DNA of 24,530 nt from Rubritepida sp. (GCA_007129145.1 SKWC01000412.1:1-24530), one strand, 5' to 3'. Counted from the stretch's first letter, positions 14,374 to 22,904 are shown. Program-made: numbers and translations. Notes: a model not told the origin generated them from the sequence alone.

Positions 14374-16005
14374 ATGGAGCAGGAATTCGACTATGTGATC
14401 GTGGGCTGCGGCGCCGCCGGCTCCCTGCTTGCCGCCCGCCTCACCGAGGACCGCGACACCACCGTCTGCGTCCTCGAAGCCGGCCCGCGCGACCGCAACC
14501 CCTTCATCCACATCCCCGCCGGCTTCGTGAAGACGCTGAAGGACCCCTCGGTCACCTGGCAGTTCCGCACCACCCCCACCGAGCGCACCAGCGGCCGCCC
14601 GATCGCCACCGTGCAGGGCCGCACCCTGGGCGGCTCCAGCTCGATCAACGGCATGATCTACAACCGCGGCCAGCCCCATGACCTCGATTCCTGGGCGCAG
14701 CGCGGCAACCGCGGCTGGGGCTATGCCGACTGCCTGCCCTACTACTGCCGCACCGAACGCCGCCTGGGCTTCGGCGAGCCCGACAAGCGCGGCCGTGAGC
14801 AGGGCATCCCCGTCACCGACATGGACTGGATCAACCCGCTCAGCGAAGCCTTCATCCAGGCCTGCGTCGCCGCCGGCATCCCCCGTAACCCCGACTACAA
14901 TTCGGGCGACCAGGCAGGCGTGGGCTATTTTCAGCGTGCCATCCTGAACGGCAAGCGCGTCTCGGCCTACCGAGCCTTCCTGCATGGCGCGCTGACCCGC
15001 CACAACCTCGACCTGCGCACCGAGGCCCGCGCCTGCGCCATCCTGCTGGAGGGCAAGCGCGCCACGGGCGTCGCCTACCAGCGCCAACGCGGTGGCGCCG
15101 TCACCGAAGTCCGCGCCCGGCGCGAGGTGATCCTCTGCGGCGGCACCGCCAACACCGCGCGGCTGCTCCAGGTCAGCGGCATCGGCCCCGCGGCCCTGCT
15201 GCAATCGCTCGGCGTGCCGCTGCGCCACGAACTCCCCGGCGTCGGCGAGAATTTCCGCGACCACTACGCCAGCCGCGTCGTCTGGCGCGCAAAGCCCGGG
15301 GTCACCACGCTGAACGAACTCGCCAAGGGGTTGCGTCTCGGCGGGCAGATCATGCGCTGGGGCCTGGGCCAGCCCAGCATCCTCGCCACCGCTCCCTCCC
15401 ATGTCTATGTCTTCTGGAAGAGCTTCGAGGGGCTCGACCAGCCCGACCTGCAATGCGTCTTCACCCCGGGCAGCTACAAGGAGGGGCAGGTCTATGTGCT
15501 GGACGACTATCCGGGCGTGACCGCGGGTGCGTGGCAGCATCGCCCCGAAAGCTCCGGCCATGTGCGCGCCCGCAGCCCCGACGTCTTCGAAGACCCCGAG
15601 CTTCAGCCCAATTACCTGAAGGACGAGAATGACCGCCGCGTCCATCTCGGCGGCATCCGGCTGATCCGCGGCCTGCTGGGCCGGCCCGAGATGACGCCCT
15701 TCCTGGAGACCGAATCGCTCCCCGGCCTCGATGTGCAGCGCGACGATGAATTGCTGGACTTCGCCTACCGCAACGGCAGCACGACCTACCACCTCATCGG
15801 CACCGCGAAGATGGGCCCCGCCGACGATCCCATGGCCGTGGTGGATGACCGCCTGCGCGTGCACGGACTCGAGTCGCTGCGGGTGGTGGACGCCTCGGTC
15901 ATGCCCTCCATGACCAGCGCCAACACCTACGCCACCACGCTGATGATCGCCGAGAAGGCCAGCGACATGATCCGCGGCCGCGCGCTGGAGCCCGCGGCCG
16001 CCTGA
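14374..16005 (+). CDS. GMC-family FAD-dependent oxidoreductase (choline/alcohol dehydrogenase-like)
   Basis: Encodes 543 aa. Members oxidise alcohols (choline, aliphatic or aromatic alcohols) with FAD. The dinucleotide motif GCGAAG is at residues 11-16, with the ribose-binding Glu in LEAG at 35. GMC signature 1 (GRTLGGSSSINGMIYNRG) starts at residue 82 and a slightly degenerate signature 2 (TANTARLLQVSGIG) at about 258. The catalytic pair is His473, in TTYHLIGTAKMG, and Asn517, in TSANTYATT. The usual Pro after the His is Leu. No signal peptide or membrane segment is seen, so it should be cytoplasmic. GGAGGGGGG at 14360-14368 precedes the ATG. It stands alone after the superoperon terminator; the substrate cannot be told. 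Confidence 0.93.
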   Translation: MEQEFDYVIVGCGAAGSLLAARLTEDRDTTVCVLEAGPRDRNPFIHIPAGFVKTLKDPSVTWQFRTTPTERTSGRPIATVQGRTLGGSSSINGMIYNRGQPHDLDSWAQRGNRGWGYADCLPYYCRTERRLGFGEPDKRGREQGIPVTDMDWINPLSEAFIQACVAAGIPRNPDYNSGDQAGVGYFQRAILNGKRVSAYRAFLHGALTRHNLDLRTEARACAILLEGKRATGVAYQRQRGGAVTEVRARREVILCGGTANTARLLQVSGIGPAALLQSLGVPLRHELPGVGENFRDHYASRVVWRAKPGVTTLNELAKGLRLGGQIMRWGLGQPSILATAPSHVYVFWKSFEGLDQPDLQCVFTPGSYKEGQVYVLDDYPGVTAGAWQHRPESSGHVRARSPDVFEDPELQPNYLKDENDRRVHLGGIRLIRGLLGRPEMTPFLETESLPGLDVQRDDELLDFAYRNGSTTYHLIGTAKMGPADDPMAVVDDRLRVHGLESLRVVDASVMPSMTSANTYATTLMIAEKASDMIRGRALEPAAA

Positions 16006-16027
16006 GCGCCGGCCACGCGTTGCATAT

Positions 16028-16070
16028 TGCGAACCAATCGCATCTGTTGTTGCAATTGACTTGCAATTGC
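16028..16070 (+). promoter_or_regulatory. Probable iron-regulator operator and promoter region
   Basis: This 43-bp stretch is AT-richer than its surroundings. It holds an inverted repeat TGCGA-ACCAA-TCGCA (16028-16042) and a direct repeat TTGCAATTG at 16050-16058 and 16061-16069. Each copy contains the palindrome CAATTG, and the copies are 11 bp apart, about one helical turn. Arrays of such TGC(A/G)A-type hexamers resemble operators described for alphaproteobacterial Fur-family regulators. A possible promoter inside it is TTGCGA (16027-16032) with TGCAAT (16051-16056) at 18 bp spacing. Its place 39 nt before an iron-binding protein gene supports iron control, but the regulator is inferred. 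Confidence 0.55.
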
Positions 16071-16108
16071 TCTATCCAGCGGAGCAGTCACACCGCACCG
16101 AGGCTGTC

Positions 16109-17140
16109 ATGCACCGTCGCCTGTTCCTCTCCGCCACCGCCCTCTCGGTCCTGTCCGCGCCCGCCATCCTGCGCGCCCAGTCGGGCGTTCTCGGCATCTA
16201 TTCCGCCCGCCACTACGACACCGACCGCCAGCTCTGGGACGGCTTCACCCGCGCCACCGGCATCCGCTGGCGCCTGATCGAGGCCCAGGCCGACCAGCTG
16301 ATCGAGCGCATCCGCTCCGAGGGCGCGAACAGCCCCGCCGATGTGCTCATCACCGTGGACCTCGGCCGCCTGGCCCGCGCCCAGCAGGAGGGCATGTTCC
16401 AGCCCGTGCAATCGGCCGTGCTGAACGGCCGCATCCCGGACAACCTGCGCGAACCGGGCGGCCACTGGTTCGGCTTCTCCATGCGCGCCCGCGTCGTGAT
16501 GTATGACCGCAACCTCGGCCTGCCCGCCGGCCTCGCCCGCTACGAGGACCTGGCCAAGCCCGACTTCCGCGGCATGATCTCGGTCCGCACCTCCAGCAAC
16601 ATCTACAATGTCGGCCTCACCGCCAGCATGATCGCCGCGAATGGCGAGGCCGCGACCGAGGAATGGGCGCGCGGCATCAACGCGAACCTCTCGCGCCCGC
16701 CGCAGGGCGGCGACACCGACCAGATCCGCGCCGTGGCGGCGGGGCAGGGGCGCCTCGCCATCTCCAACACCTACTACCTGGGCAACCTGGCCCGCTCCCA
16801 GCGCGGGGCCGACCGCGAGATCGCCCAGCGCATGGCCGTGCTCTTCCCCAACCAGGGCGAGGGCGACCGCGGCACCCATGTGAACATCTCCGGCGCCGGC
16901 GTGGTGCGCAACGCGCCCAACCGCGCGGCCGCCGTGGCCTTCCTGGAATACCTCGCCAGCGCCGAGGCGCAGCGCATCTTCGCCGATGGCAACAGTGAAT
17001 ACCCGGTGGTCGCGGATGTGCCGCCCAACGCCTTCCTGCAGGGGCTGGGCAGCTTCCGCCAGGACACGCTGAACGCGGCGCGCGCGGCCGCGCTTTCCCC
17101 CGATGCGCTGCGCGTCATGCAGCGCGCCGGCTGGCGCTGA
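16109..17140 (+). CDS. Ferric iron ABC transporter periplasmic binding protein (FutA/AfuA type)
   Basis: Encodes 343 aa. It should bind Fe(III) in the periplasm for an ABC importer. The N-terminus MHRRLFLSATAL has a twin-arginine-like motif and hydrophobic core, with likely cleavage after LRA near residue 23. The mature start LGIYSARHYDTDRQLW and the segment NSPADVLITVDLGRL are typical of FutA proteins. Candidate iron ligands are Tyr31, His35 or Tyr36, and the adjacent Tyr222 and Tyr223 in SNTYYLGN. ATG 16109 is chosen because the signal peptide begins there. No permease or ATPase gene follows; bfd starts 17 nt downstream, so this is an orphan binding protein in an iron storage operon. Confidence 0.92.
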   Translation: MHRRLFLSATALSVLSAPAILRAQSGVLGIYSARHYDTDRQLWDGFTRATGIRWRLIEAQADQLIERIRSEGANSPADVLITVDLGRLARAQQEGMFQPVQSAVLNGRIPDNLREPGGHWFGFSMRARVVMYDRNLGLPAGLARYEDLAKPDFRGMISVRTSSNIYNVGLTASMIAANGEAATEEWARGINANLSRPPQGGDTDQIRAVAAGQGRLAISNTYYLGNLARSQRGADREIAQRMAVLFPNQGEGDRGTHVNISGAGVVRNAPNRAAAVAFLEYLASAEAQRIFADGNSEYPVVADVPPNAFLQGLGSFRQDTLNAARAAALSPDALRVMQRAGWR

Positions 17141-17157
17141 CCCCGGAGGCGGCCCCC

Positions 17158-17337
17158 GTGATCATCTGCCTCTGCAACGCGCTGAGCGATGCGGATGTCC
17201 GGGCGGCCGCCGCCCAGGGCGTCACGCGCCCCAAGGATGTGTATGCATGCTGCGGCGCGCGCGCCCAGTGCGGCTGCTGCGCCGCTACGGTGCTCCAACT
17301 TCTCCGCGAACCTCAGCCGAATCCTCTTCCGGCCTGA
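17158..17337 (+). CDS. bfd: Bacterioferritin-associated ferredoxin, [2Fe-2S] protein
   Basis: A 59-aa ORF beginning with GTG, with GGAGG at 17145-17149, 8 nt upstream. Sequence starts MIICLCNALSDADVRAAAAQ. Cysteines at 4, 6, 38 and 41 fall at exactly the positions of the four [2Fe-2S] ligands in E. coli Bfd (CxC...CxxC). Bfd reduces the heme of bacterioferritin so that stored iron can be released as Fe(II). Extra cysteines at 31, 32 and 40 are not needed for the cluster. It sits between the Fe(III)-binding protein gene (17 nt before) and bfr (51 nt after), which fits the role. Confidence 0.9.
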   Translation: MIICLCNALSDADVRAAAAQGVTRPKDVYACCGARAQCGCCAATVLQLLREPQPNPLPA

Positions 17338-17388
17338 GGCAAAAACCGCGACCCTTCGTCGGTAAGGTATAGAAAGGAAGGCAGCCCA

Positions 17389-17883
17389 ATGCCGAAAGGT
17401 GACCCAAAGGTTATTGAGCACCTCAATATCCAGCTTACGAATGAGCTGACCGCCATCAACCAGTATTTTCTGCATTCGCGCATGCTGGATGATTGGGGCG
17501 TAACAAAGCTCGCCAAGCATGAATACGCCGAGAGCATCGAGGAAATGAAGCACGCCGATGATCTCATCAAGCGGATCCTCTACCTCAACGGTCTGCCCAA
17601 TGTGCAGCGCCTGAACCCGATCCTGATCGGGCAAAACGTCAAGGAAGTGCTCGAATGCGACCTGAAGCTCGAGCAGAAGGCGCTGGCGGACCTGCGCGAG
17701 GGCATCGCCCACTGCGAGGGCGTGCGCGACTATGTCAGCCGCGACCTGCTCAAGGCGATCCTCGCCAATGAGGAGGAGCACGAGGACTTCCTCGAAACCC
17801 AGTTCGAAATGATCGAGCAGATGGGGCTGCCCAACTACATCCAGCTCAACAGCGCACCCGCGCCGGAACAGCACGCGGACTGA
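17389..17883 (+). CDS. bfr: Bacterioferritin
   Basis: Encodes 164 aa (E. coli 158), one four-helix subunit of the 24-mer heme-containing iron store. The di-iron ferroxidase ligands are all present: Glu19, Glu52, His55, Glu95, Glu128 and His131. The heme-ligating methionine is Met53 in EEMKHAD. The N-terminus MPKGDPKVIEHLNIQLTNEL and IAHCEGVRDYVSRDLL match the family. AAGGAAGG at 17374-17381 is the ribosome binding site. The first 25 codons are less GC-rich than the rest, which keeps the translation start open. It closes the iron cluster; no intrinsic terminator was found before the convergent tRNA gene. Confidence 0.97.
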   Translation: MPKGDPKVIEHLNIQLTNELTAINQYFLHSRMLDDWGVTKLAKHEYAESIEEMKHADDLIKRILYLNGLPNVQRLNPILIGQNVKEVLECDLKLEQKALADLREGIAHCEGVRDYVSRDLLKAILANEEEHEDFLETQFEMIEQMGLPNYIQLNSAPAPEQHAD

Positions 17884-17908
17884 CGCTCAGGTCGGGCACC
17901 CCGGGGGA

Positions 17909-17983
17909 TGGTGGGCACGACAGGGATTGAACCTGTGACCCCCACCGTGTCAAGGTGGTGCTCTCCCGCTGAGCTACGTGCCC
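17909..17983 (-). tRNA. tRNA-Val (anticodon GAC)
   Basis: Read on the - strand, a full cloverleaf is present: acceptor GGGCACG/CGTGCCC, D-arm with AGCTCAGCGGGAGAGC, anticodon stem CCACC/GGTGG around the 7-nt loop TTGACAC, and T-arm ACAGG-TTCAATC-CCTGT. The anticodon GAC (+ strand 17949-17951) reads GUC and GUU valine codons. The discriminator is A and the 3' CCA is encoded (17909-17911). It converges on bfr, 25 nt away. Confidence 0.97.
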
Positions 17984-17995
17984 GGGCCGGCAAGA

Positions 17996-18024
17996 CGCAT
18001 AGCCAAAGCGCGGCCGTCCCGCAA
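17996..18024 (-). promoter_or_regulatory. Possible promoter of the tRNA-Val gene
   Basis: On the - strand, TTGCGG (18024-18019) and TATGCG (18001-17996) are separated by exactly 17 bp, and the -10-like box ends 12 nt before the tRNA 5' end. The boxes match the sigma-70 consensus only in part, as is common in GC-rich alphaproteobacteria. Position is the main support. Confidence 0.4.
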
Positions 18025-18061
18025 GCCTTGCAACACCGGGGCTGCGGCGCACATCGGCCCC

Positions 18062-18244
18062 ATGCCGCAGATCGCCCCCGCCATCGCCCGCCTGCTCGAC
18101 CGCGCCATCTATGAGGGCTACCGCCTCGGCTTCGAGGCCGCCCGCGCCGAGGCCGCCGTCCTGGCCGAACACGCCGGCCACCGGGTCCTGGCCGAACGGC
18201 TGCGCGCCCTCGCGCCCCTGCCCGACAAGGGCGCCACCCAATGA
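18062..18244 (+). CDS. Small hypothetical protein (60 aa)
   Basis: I do not recognise this protein. It begins MPQIAPAIARLLDRAIYEGY and continues as an alanine- and arginine-rich, mostly helical chain (EAARAEAAVLAEHAGHRVLA), with no membrane segment or cysteine. Third codon positions are nearly all G or C, as in neighbouring genes, which supports real coding. ATG 18062 is chosen over an in-frame ATG at 17978, which would run through the tRNA promoter and overlap the tRNA gene. The ribosome binding site is weak. It overlaps the next ORF by 4 nt (ATGA), suggesting a translationally coupled pair. Confidence 0.55.
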   Translation: MPQIAPAIARLLDRAIYEGYRLGFEAARAEAAVLAEHAGHRVLAERLRALAPLPDKGATQ

Positions 18245-18405
18245 GCCGCGAGGGCCTGCGCGACTGCCCGCATTGCGCCGAACCCACCATGGCCAACCGC
18301 CTGCCGGATGGCCGCCTGGTCTGCTCCTGCCCGGCGATGCGCGACCTGCCCGGCGGGCCGCTCACGCCTCCGCCCGCAGCCCCGCCCCCAGCACCCGCCA
18401 GATGA
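18241..18405 (+). CDS. Small hypothetical protein with a CxxC...CxC motif (54 aa)
   Basis: Not recognised as a known family. The product begins MSREGLRDCPHCAEPTMANR and has Cys9, Cys12, Cys28 and Cys30, a spacing compatible with a small zinc-binding ribbon, then a Pro/Ala-rich tail. The start overlaps the stop of the preceding small ORF as ATGA. Codon bias matches the genome up to about residue 40, but the tail lies antisense to the 3' end of the MFS gene (44 nt shared) and could be an extension by chance. Function and even expression are uncertain. Confidence 0.48.
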   Translation: MSREGLRDCPHCAEPTMANRLPDGRLVCSCPAMRDLPGGPLTPPPAAPPPAPAR

Positions 18406-19553
18406 CCAGCCCGCCCAGCCCGGCGAGTGCGATCAGCGCCGCCATGGGCAGGGCGCTCCCGTCATGCAGCGCCGACAGCGCCACCCCCGCCAGCGCGCCG
18501 AAGCCGAATTGCAGAGTGCCCAGCAGCGCCGAGGCCGTGCCCGCCATATGCGGAAACGGCGTGATCGCCAGCACCACCCCCAGCGGCATCACCATCCCCA
18601 GCATCGCCATATAGGCCAGAAGCCCGCCATAGAGCGGCCAGAACCCCAGCCCCAGTGCCGCCGCCAACGCCACCCACAGCCCCGCGCCCGCCAGCCCCGC
18701 CAGCGCCGCGCCATAGACCCGCGCCCTGCCGAAGCGCTGCGCCAGCGGCCCCGAGAGCTGCCCGAACCCCACGATCCCCGCCGCCGCCGCGCCGAAGAAC
18801 AGGCCGTAATGCGCCGGCGCCACCTCATGGATCGTGATGAACACATGCGGCGAACCCGCGATATAGGCGAACATCCCCGCGATGGCGCAGCCCGAGGCCG
18901 CACCCGTCGCCATGAAGCGCCCATTCGCCAGCAGCGCGCCGAAGCTGCCCAGCACCTCCCGCGCCGACACCCGGCGCCGCCGCTCGGGCGGCAGCGTCTC
19001 GGGCAGCACCAGCGCCGAGGCCACCAGCGCCAGCACCCCCACCAGCGCCAGCAGCACGAAGATCGCCCGCCACCCCGCCACCGACGCCACCAGCCCGCCC
19101 AGCAGCGGCGCCAGGATCGGCGCCGTGCCCATCACCAGCATCAGCCGCGCCATCAGCCGCACCGGGTCCAGCCGGTCCGCCAGGTCGCGCACCACCGCGC
19201 GCGAGATCACCATCCCCGCGCAGCCGCCCACCGCCTGCAGGAAGCGCAGCGCCACCAGCCAGCCCATCTCCTGCGCCGCCGCGCACATCACCGAGGCCGC
19301 TATGTACAGCCCCAGCGCCGCGAACAGCGGCCGCCGCCGCCCATAGCGGTCGGCCAGCGGCCCATGCACCAGCTGCCCCGCGGCCATCCCCAGGAAGAAG
19401 GCGGCCAGCGTCAGCTGCGCCCCCTCCATCCCGCCGCCCAGATCCCCGGCGATGGCCGGCAGGGCCGGCAGGTACATGTCGATGGACAGCGGCCCGAAGG
19501 CGGCCAGCAGCCCCAGCACCAGCACCAGCCGCGCCGGGTTGCGGGCCGGCTTC

Positions 19554-19561
<8 letters not shown>
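18362..19561 (-). CDS. Bcr/CflA-type MFS drug efflux transporter
   Basis: Encodes 399 aa with about twelve hydrophobic segments, an inner-membrane proton-driven exporter. SIDMYLPALPAI at residues 26-37 is the hallmark of the Bcr/CflA (DHA1) group, and MFS motif A is GPLADRYGRRRP at 67-78. Another typical block is RFLQAVGGCAGMVISRAVVR. Relatives export bicyclomycin, chloramphenicol or other compounds; the substrate here is unknown. The ATG overlaps the 3' end of livF by 8 nt, so it is probably the last gene of the transporter operon. Its 3' end overlaps the convergent small ORF by 44 nt. Confidence 0.92.
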
Positions 19562-20254
<693 letters not shown>

Positions 20255-20255
<1 letters not shown>

Positions 20256-21007
20256 CAGGCGCCATCCTCGCCCAGATAGGCCGCGCGCACCGCCGCATCG
20301 GCGCGGATCTCGGCCGGGGTGCCGGTGGCGATCACCCGCCCCTCCGCCAGCACCGAGATGCGGTCCGCCAGGGCGAACACCGCCTGCATGTCATGCTCCA
20401 CAAGCAGCACGCCATAGCGCGCCCGCAGCCCCGACAGCAGCCGCACCAGCCGCTCGGCCTCCTCCGGCCCGGTGCCGGCCAGCGGCTCATCCAGCAGCAG
20501 CACCCGCGGCGCCATCGCCAGCGCGATGGCGAGTTCCAACTGCCGCTTCTCGCCATGGCTCAGCGCCGCGGCCGGCGCATCGGCGCGCCCCTCCAGCCCC
20601 ACCTCGGCCAGCGCCGCCAGGGCTTCCGCGTTCAGCGCGGCCTCGCGCGATGCACGACCGAAGAAGCGGAAGGAGGATCCCCGCCGCGCCTGCACCGCCA
20701 GCGCCGCATTCTCCAGCACCGGGAAGCCGGGCAGGATGCTCGTGATCTGGAAGCTGCGCGCCAGCCCCAGCCGCGCCCGCCGCGCCATGGGCAGATGCGT
20801 CACATCCCGCCCGCCCAGCATGATGCGCCCCGCATCCGGTGCCAGCGTCCCGCTGACCTGATGCAGCAGCGTGGTCTTGCCCGCGCCATTGGGCCCGATC
20901 AGCGCATGGATCTCGCCCTGCATGACCTCCAGGGACACGCCATCGGTCACGCGCAGCCCGCCGAAGCTCTTGTGCAACGCCCGCAGTTCCAGCAGCGGCT
21001 CAGCCAC
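20255..21007 (-). CDS. livG: Branched-chain amino acid-type ABC transporter ATPase LivG
   Basis: Encodes 250 aa from GTG 21007. Walker A GPNGAGKTT is at about residues 38-46; SFQITSILPGFPVLENAALA is a LivG-typical stretch; the signature is LSHGEKRQ, Walker B VLLLDEPLAGTGPEE, and the H-loop His is in LLVEHDMQAV. LivG pairs with LivF as a heterodimer. Two in-frame GTGs are possible, at 21034 and 21007; the latter gives an 8-nt overlap with livM and a start that matches family N-termini. Neither has a clear ribosome binding site, so coupling to livM is likely. Confidence 0.94.
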
Positions 21008-21935
21008 GGCGCAGCAGCCCCACGATGCCGCCACGCAGAAAGAACACGCACAGGATCAGCAGCGGCCCGAAGATCAGCCGCCAATGCTGCCACAGATGCG
21101 ACAGCCACTCCTCGACCAGCACGAAGGCGAGCGCCCCCACCAGCGCGCCATGCGGCCCCGCCAGCCCGCCCAGGATCACCATGAACAGCAAATCGCCGCT
21201 GCGCTGCCACGCCAGATAGGCGGGGGCCACGAATTCGGTCGCATTGGCCAGCAGCACCCCCGCCAGCCCGCCGATCGCCCCCGCGATCACATAGGCCGCC
21301 AGCCGATAGGGCCAGGGCTCGAAGCCCAGCGCCCGGGCGCGCGTCTCATTGTCGCGGGTGGCGCGCAGCACGCGGCCGAAGCGGCTGCCCAGCAGCGCCT
21401 CCACCAGCGCCCAGCAGCCCGCCAGCAGGCCGAGGCAGACGAAATGGAACACCAGCCGGTCTTCCAGCCAGCGCGCCCCCAGCACCTCGGTCCGCCCGAA
21501 CAGCGTGTAGCCGTCGTCGCCGCCATAGATCGCCAGCGACGAGGTGGTGAAGAACGCCATCTGCCCGAAGGCCAGGGTGATCATGATGAAATGCACGCCC
21601 GAGGTGCGGATCGCCACCGCCCCCGTCACCAGCGCGAACACCGCCCCGGCCAGGATGCCGGCCGGAAACACGATCCACGCCTCGACGATCCCGGCATGGT
21701 CCAGCACCACCACCGCATAGGCGCCCATGCCCAGCATCGCCGCATGGCCCAGGCTGACCAGCCCCGCGCCCCCCACCAGCAGCATCAGCGCGACCGCGGC
21801 CATGCCGAAGATCATCGCCCGCGCCAGCAGCGTCAGCGCATGGCCCTCGCCGAAGCCGATGAAGGGTGCCGCCGCCAGCCCCGCGAAGACCAGCCAGGGC
21901 ACCAGCCGCTCGGCCCGGCCGGGCGCGCCGCTCAC
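21000..21935 (-). CDS. livM: Branched-chain amino acid-type ABC transporter permease LivM
   Basis: Encodes 311 aa from GTG 21935, a multi-spanning inner-membrane permease. SLGHAAMLGMGAYA at residues 61-74 is the LivM signature and RATRDNETRARALGFE in the later cytoplasmic loop is the ATPase-coupling region. The open frame runs much further upstream (to 22379) but that part is antisense-free shadow of livH; the GTG whose GTGA overlaps the livH stop gives the normal LivM length. It overlaps livG by 8 nt. Confidence 0.94.
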   Translation of the reverse strand: MSGAPGRAERLVPWLVFAGLAAAPFIGFGEGHALTLLARAMIFGMAAVALMLLVGGAGLVSLGHAAMLGMGAYAVVVLDHAGIVEAWIVFPAGILAGAVFALVTGAVAIRTSGVHFIMITLAFGQMAFFTTSSLAIYGGDDGYTLFGRTEVLGARWLEDRLVFHFVCLGLLAGCWALVEALLGSRFGRVLRATRDNETRARALGFEPWPYRLAAYVIAGAIGGLAGVLLANATEFVAPAYLAWQRSGDLLFMVILGGLAGPHGALVGALAFVLVEEWLSHLWQHWRLIFGPLLILCVFFLRGGIVGLLRRG

Positions 21936-22852
21936 CGCCGCACCGGGAACAGCCCGGCCGGGCGGAAGGCCAGGATGGCGGCCATCACGATATAGACCAG
22001 CATCGACGCCAGCGCCGCCCCCGCCTGCCGCGCCGAGGACGCATCCAGGAACAGCCGCAGCACATCGGGCAGCAGCCCGCGCCCCACCGTCTCGACCAGC
22101 CCCACCAGCAGCGCCGCGATGAAGGCCCCCCGCACCGAGCCGATGCCGCCGATCACGATCACCACGAAGGCCAGGATCAGCAGGTTGTCGCCCATCCCCG
22201 GCTCGACCGAGAGGATGGGTGCCGCCATCACCCCCGCGAAGCCCGCAAGCATGGCGCCGAAGCCGAAGACCAGCAGGAACAGCCCGCGCACATTCACCCC
22301 CAGCGCGTCCAGCATCGGCGCGTTGGCGGCGCCCGCGCGCACCAGCATCCCCGCGCGCGTGCGCTCCACCAGGAACCACAGCAGCCCCGCCGTCCCGAGC
22401 CCCGCCGCCAGGATGGCGATGCGGTAGGTCGGATAAAGCAGCCCCTCCATGATCGGCACGCCGCCGGTCAGCCCGGCGGGCAGCGGCATCTGCATGGGCG
22501 CGGTGCCGAACACCACCTTCACGCCCTCGTTCAGGAACAGGATCACGCCGAAGGTCGCCAGCACCTGCGAGAGGTGGTCGCGTTCGTACAGATGCCGGAA
22601 CACCAGGAATTCCAGCAGCAGCCCGAAGGCCAGCGCGGCGGGCAGCGCCAGCAGCAGCGCCAGCCAGAAGCTGCCCGTGGCCGCGGCCAGCGCCGCCCCC
22701 AGATAGGCGCCCAGCATGTACTGCACCCCATGCGCCAGGTTGATGAAATCCATCACCCCGAACACGAGCGTCAGCCCCGCCGCGATCAGGAACAGCAGCA
22801 CGCCGAGCTGCAGCCCGTTCAGCACCTGCACGAGAAGAAGGGTGGTGTTCAC
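21932..22852 (-). CDS. livH: Branched-chain amino acid-type ABC transporter permease LivH
   Basis: Encodes 306 aa from GTG 22852. Hydrophobic throughout. GLTLVFGVMDFINLAHG at residues 26-42 is the LivH hallmark, and RTRAGMLVRAGAANAPMLDA is the typical cytoplasmic loop. It forms the membrane channel with LivM. The open frame extends upstream to 22951 but that part overlaps the 3' end of the binding-protein gene and has no homology. The stop overlaps the livM start by 4 nt; the gap after the binding-protein gene is 52 nt. Confidence 0.93.
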   Translation of the reverse strand: MNTTLLLVQVLNGLQLGVLLFLIAAGLTLVFGVMDFINLAHGVQYMLGAYLGAALAAATGSFWLALLLALPAALAFGLLLEFLVFRHLYERDHLSQVLATFGVILFLNEGVKVVFGTAPMQMPLPAGLTGGVPIMEGLLYPTYRIAILAAGLGTAGLLWFLVERTRAGMLVRAGAANAPMLDALGVNVRGLFLLVFGFGAMLAGFAGVMAAPILSVEPGMGDNLLILAFVVIVIGGIGSVRGAFIAALLVGLVETVGRGLLPDVLRLFLDASSARQAGAALASMLVYIVMAAILAFRPAGLFPVRR

Positions 22853-22904
22853 GGAAAACCCCGGCCGGTCGCGCGCCGCATCCCGGCGCGCGACGATGGG
22901 CGCG

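Noticed and set aside
17368..17373. TATAGA as a possible -10 box for a separate bfr promoter
   Set aside because: No -35-like hexamer lies 16-18 bp upstream, and a start there would leave only about 10 nt of leader, too close to the ribosome binding site.
17884..17983. tRNA-Val as an attachment site of an integrated element
   Set aside because: No integrase gene, no second partial copy of the tRNA 3' end and no shift in base composition were seen in the window.
17908..18114. + strand ORF starting MVGTTGIEPVTPTV
   Set aside because: It is the antisense of tRNA-Val, a well-known false ORF pattern; the cloverleaf on the - strand explains the sequence.
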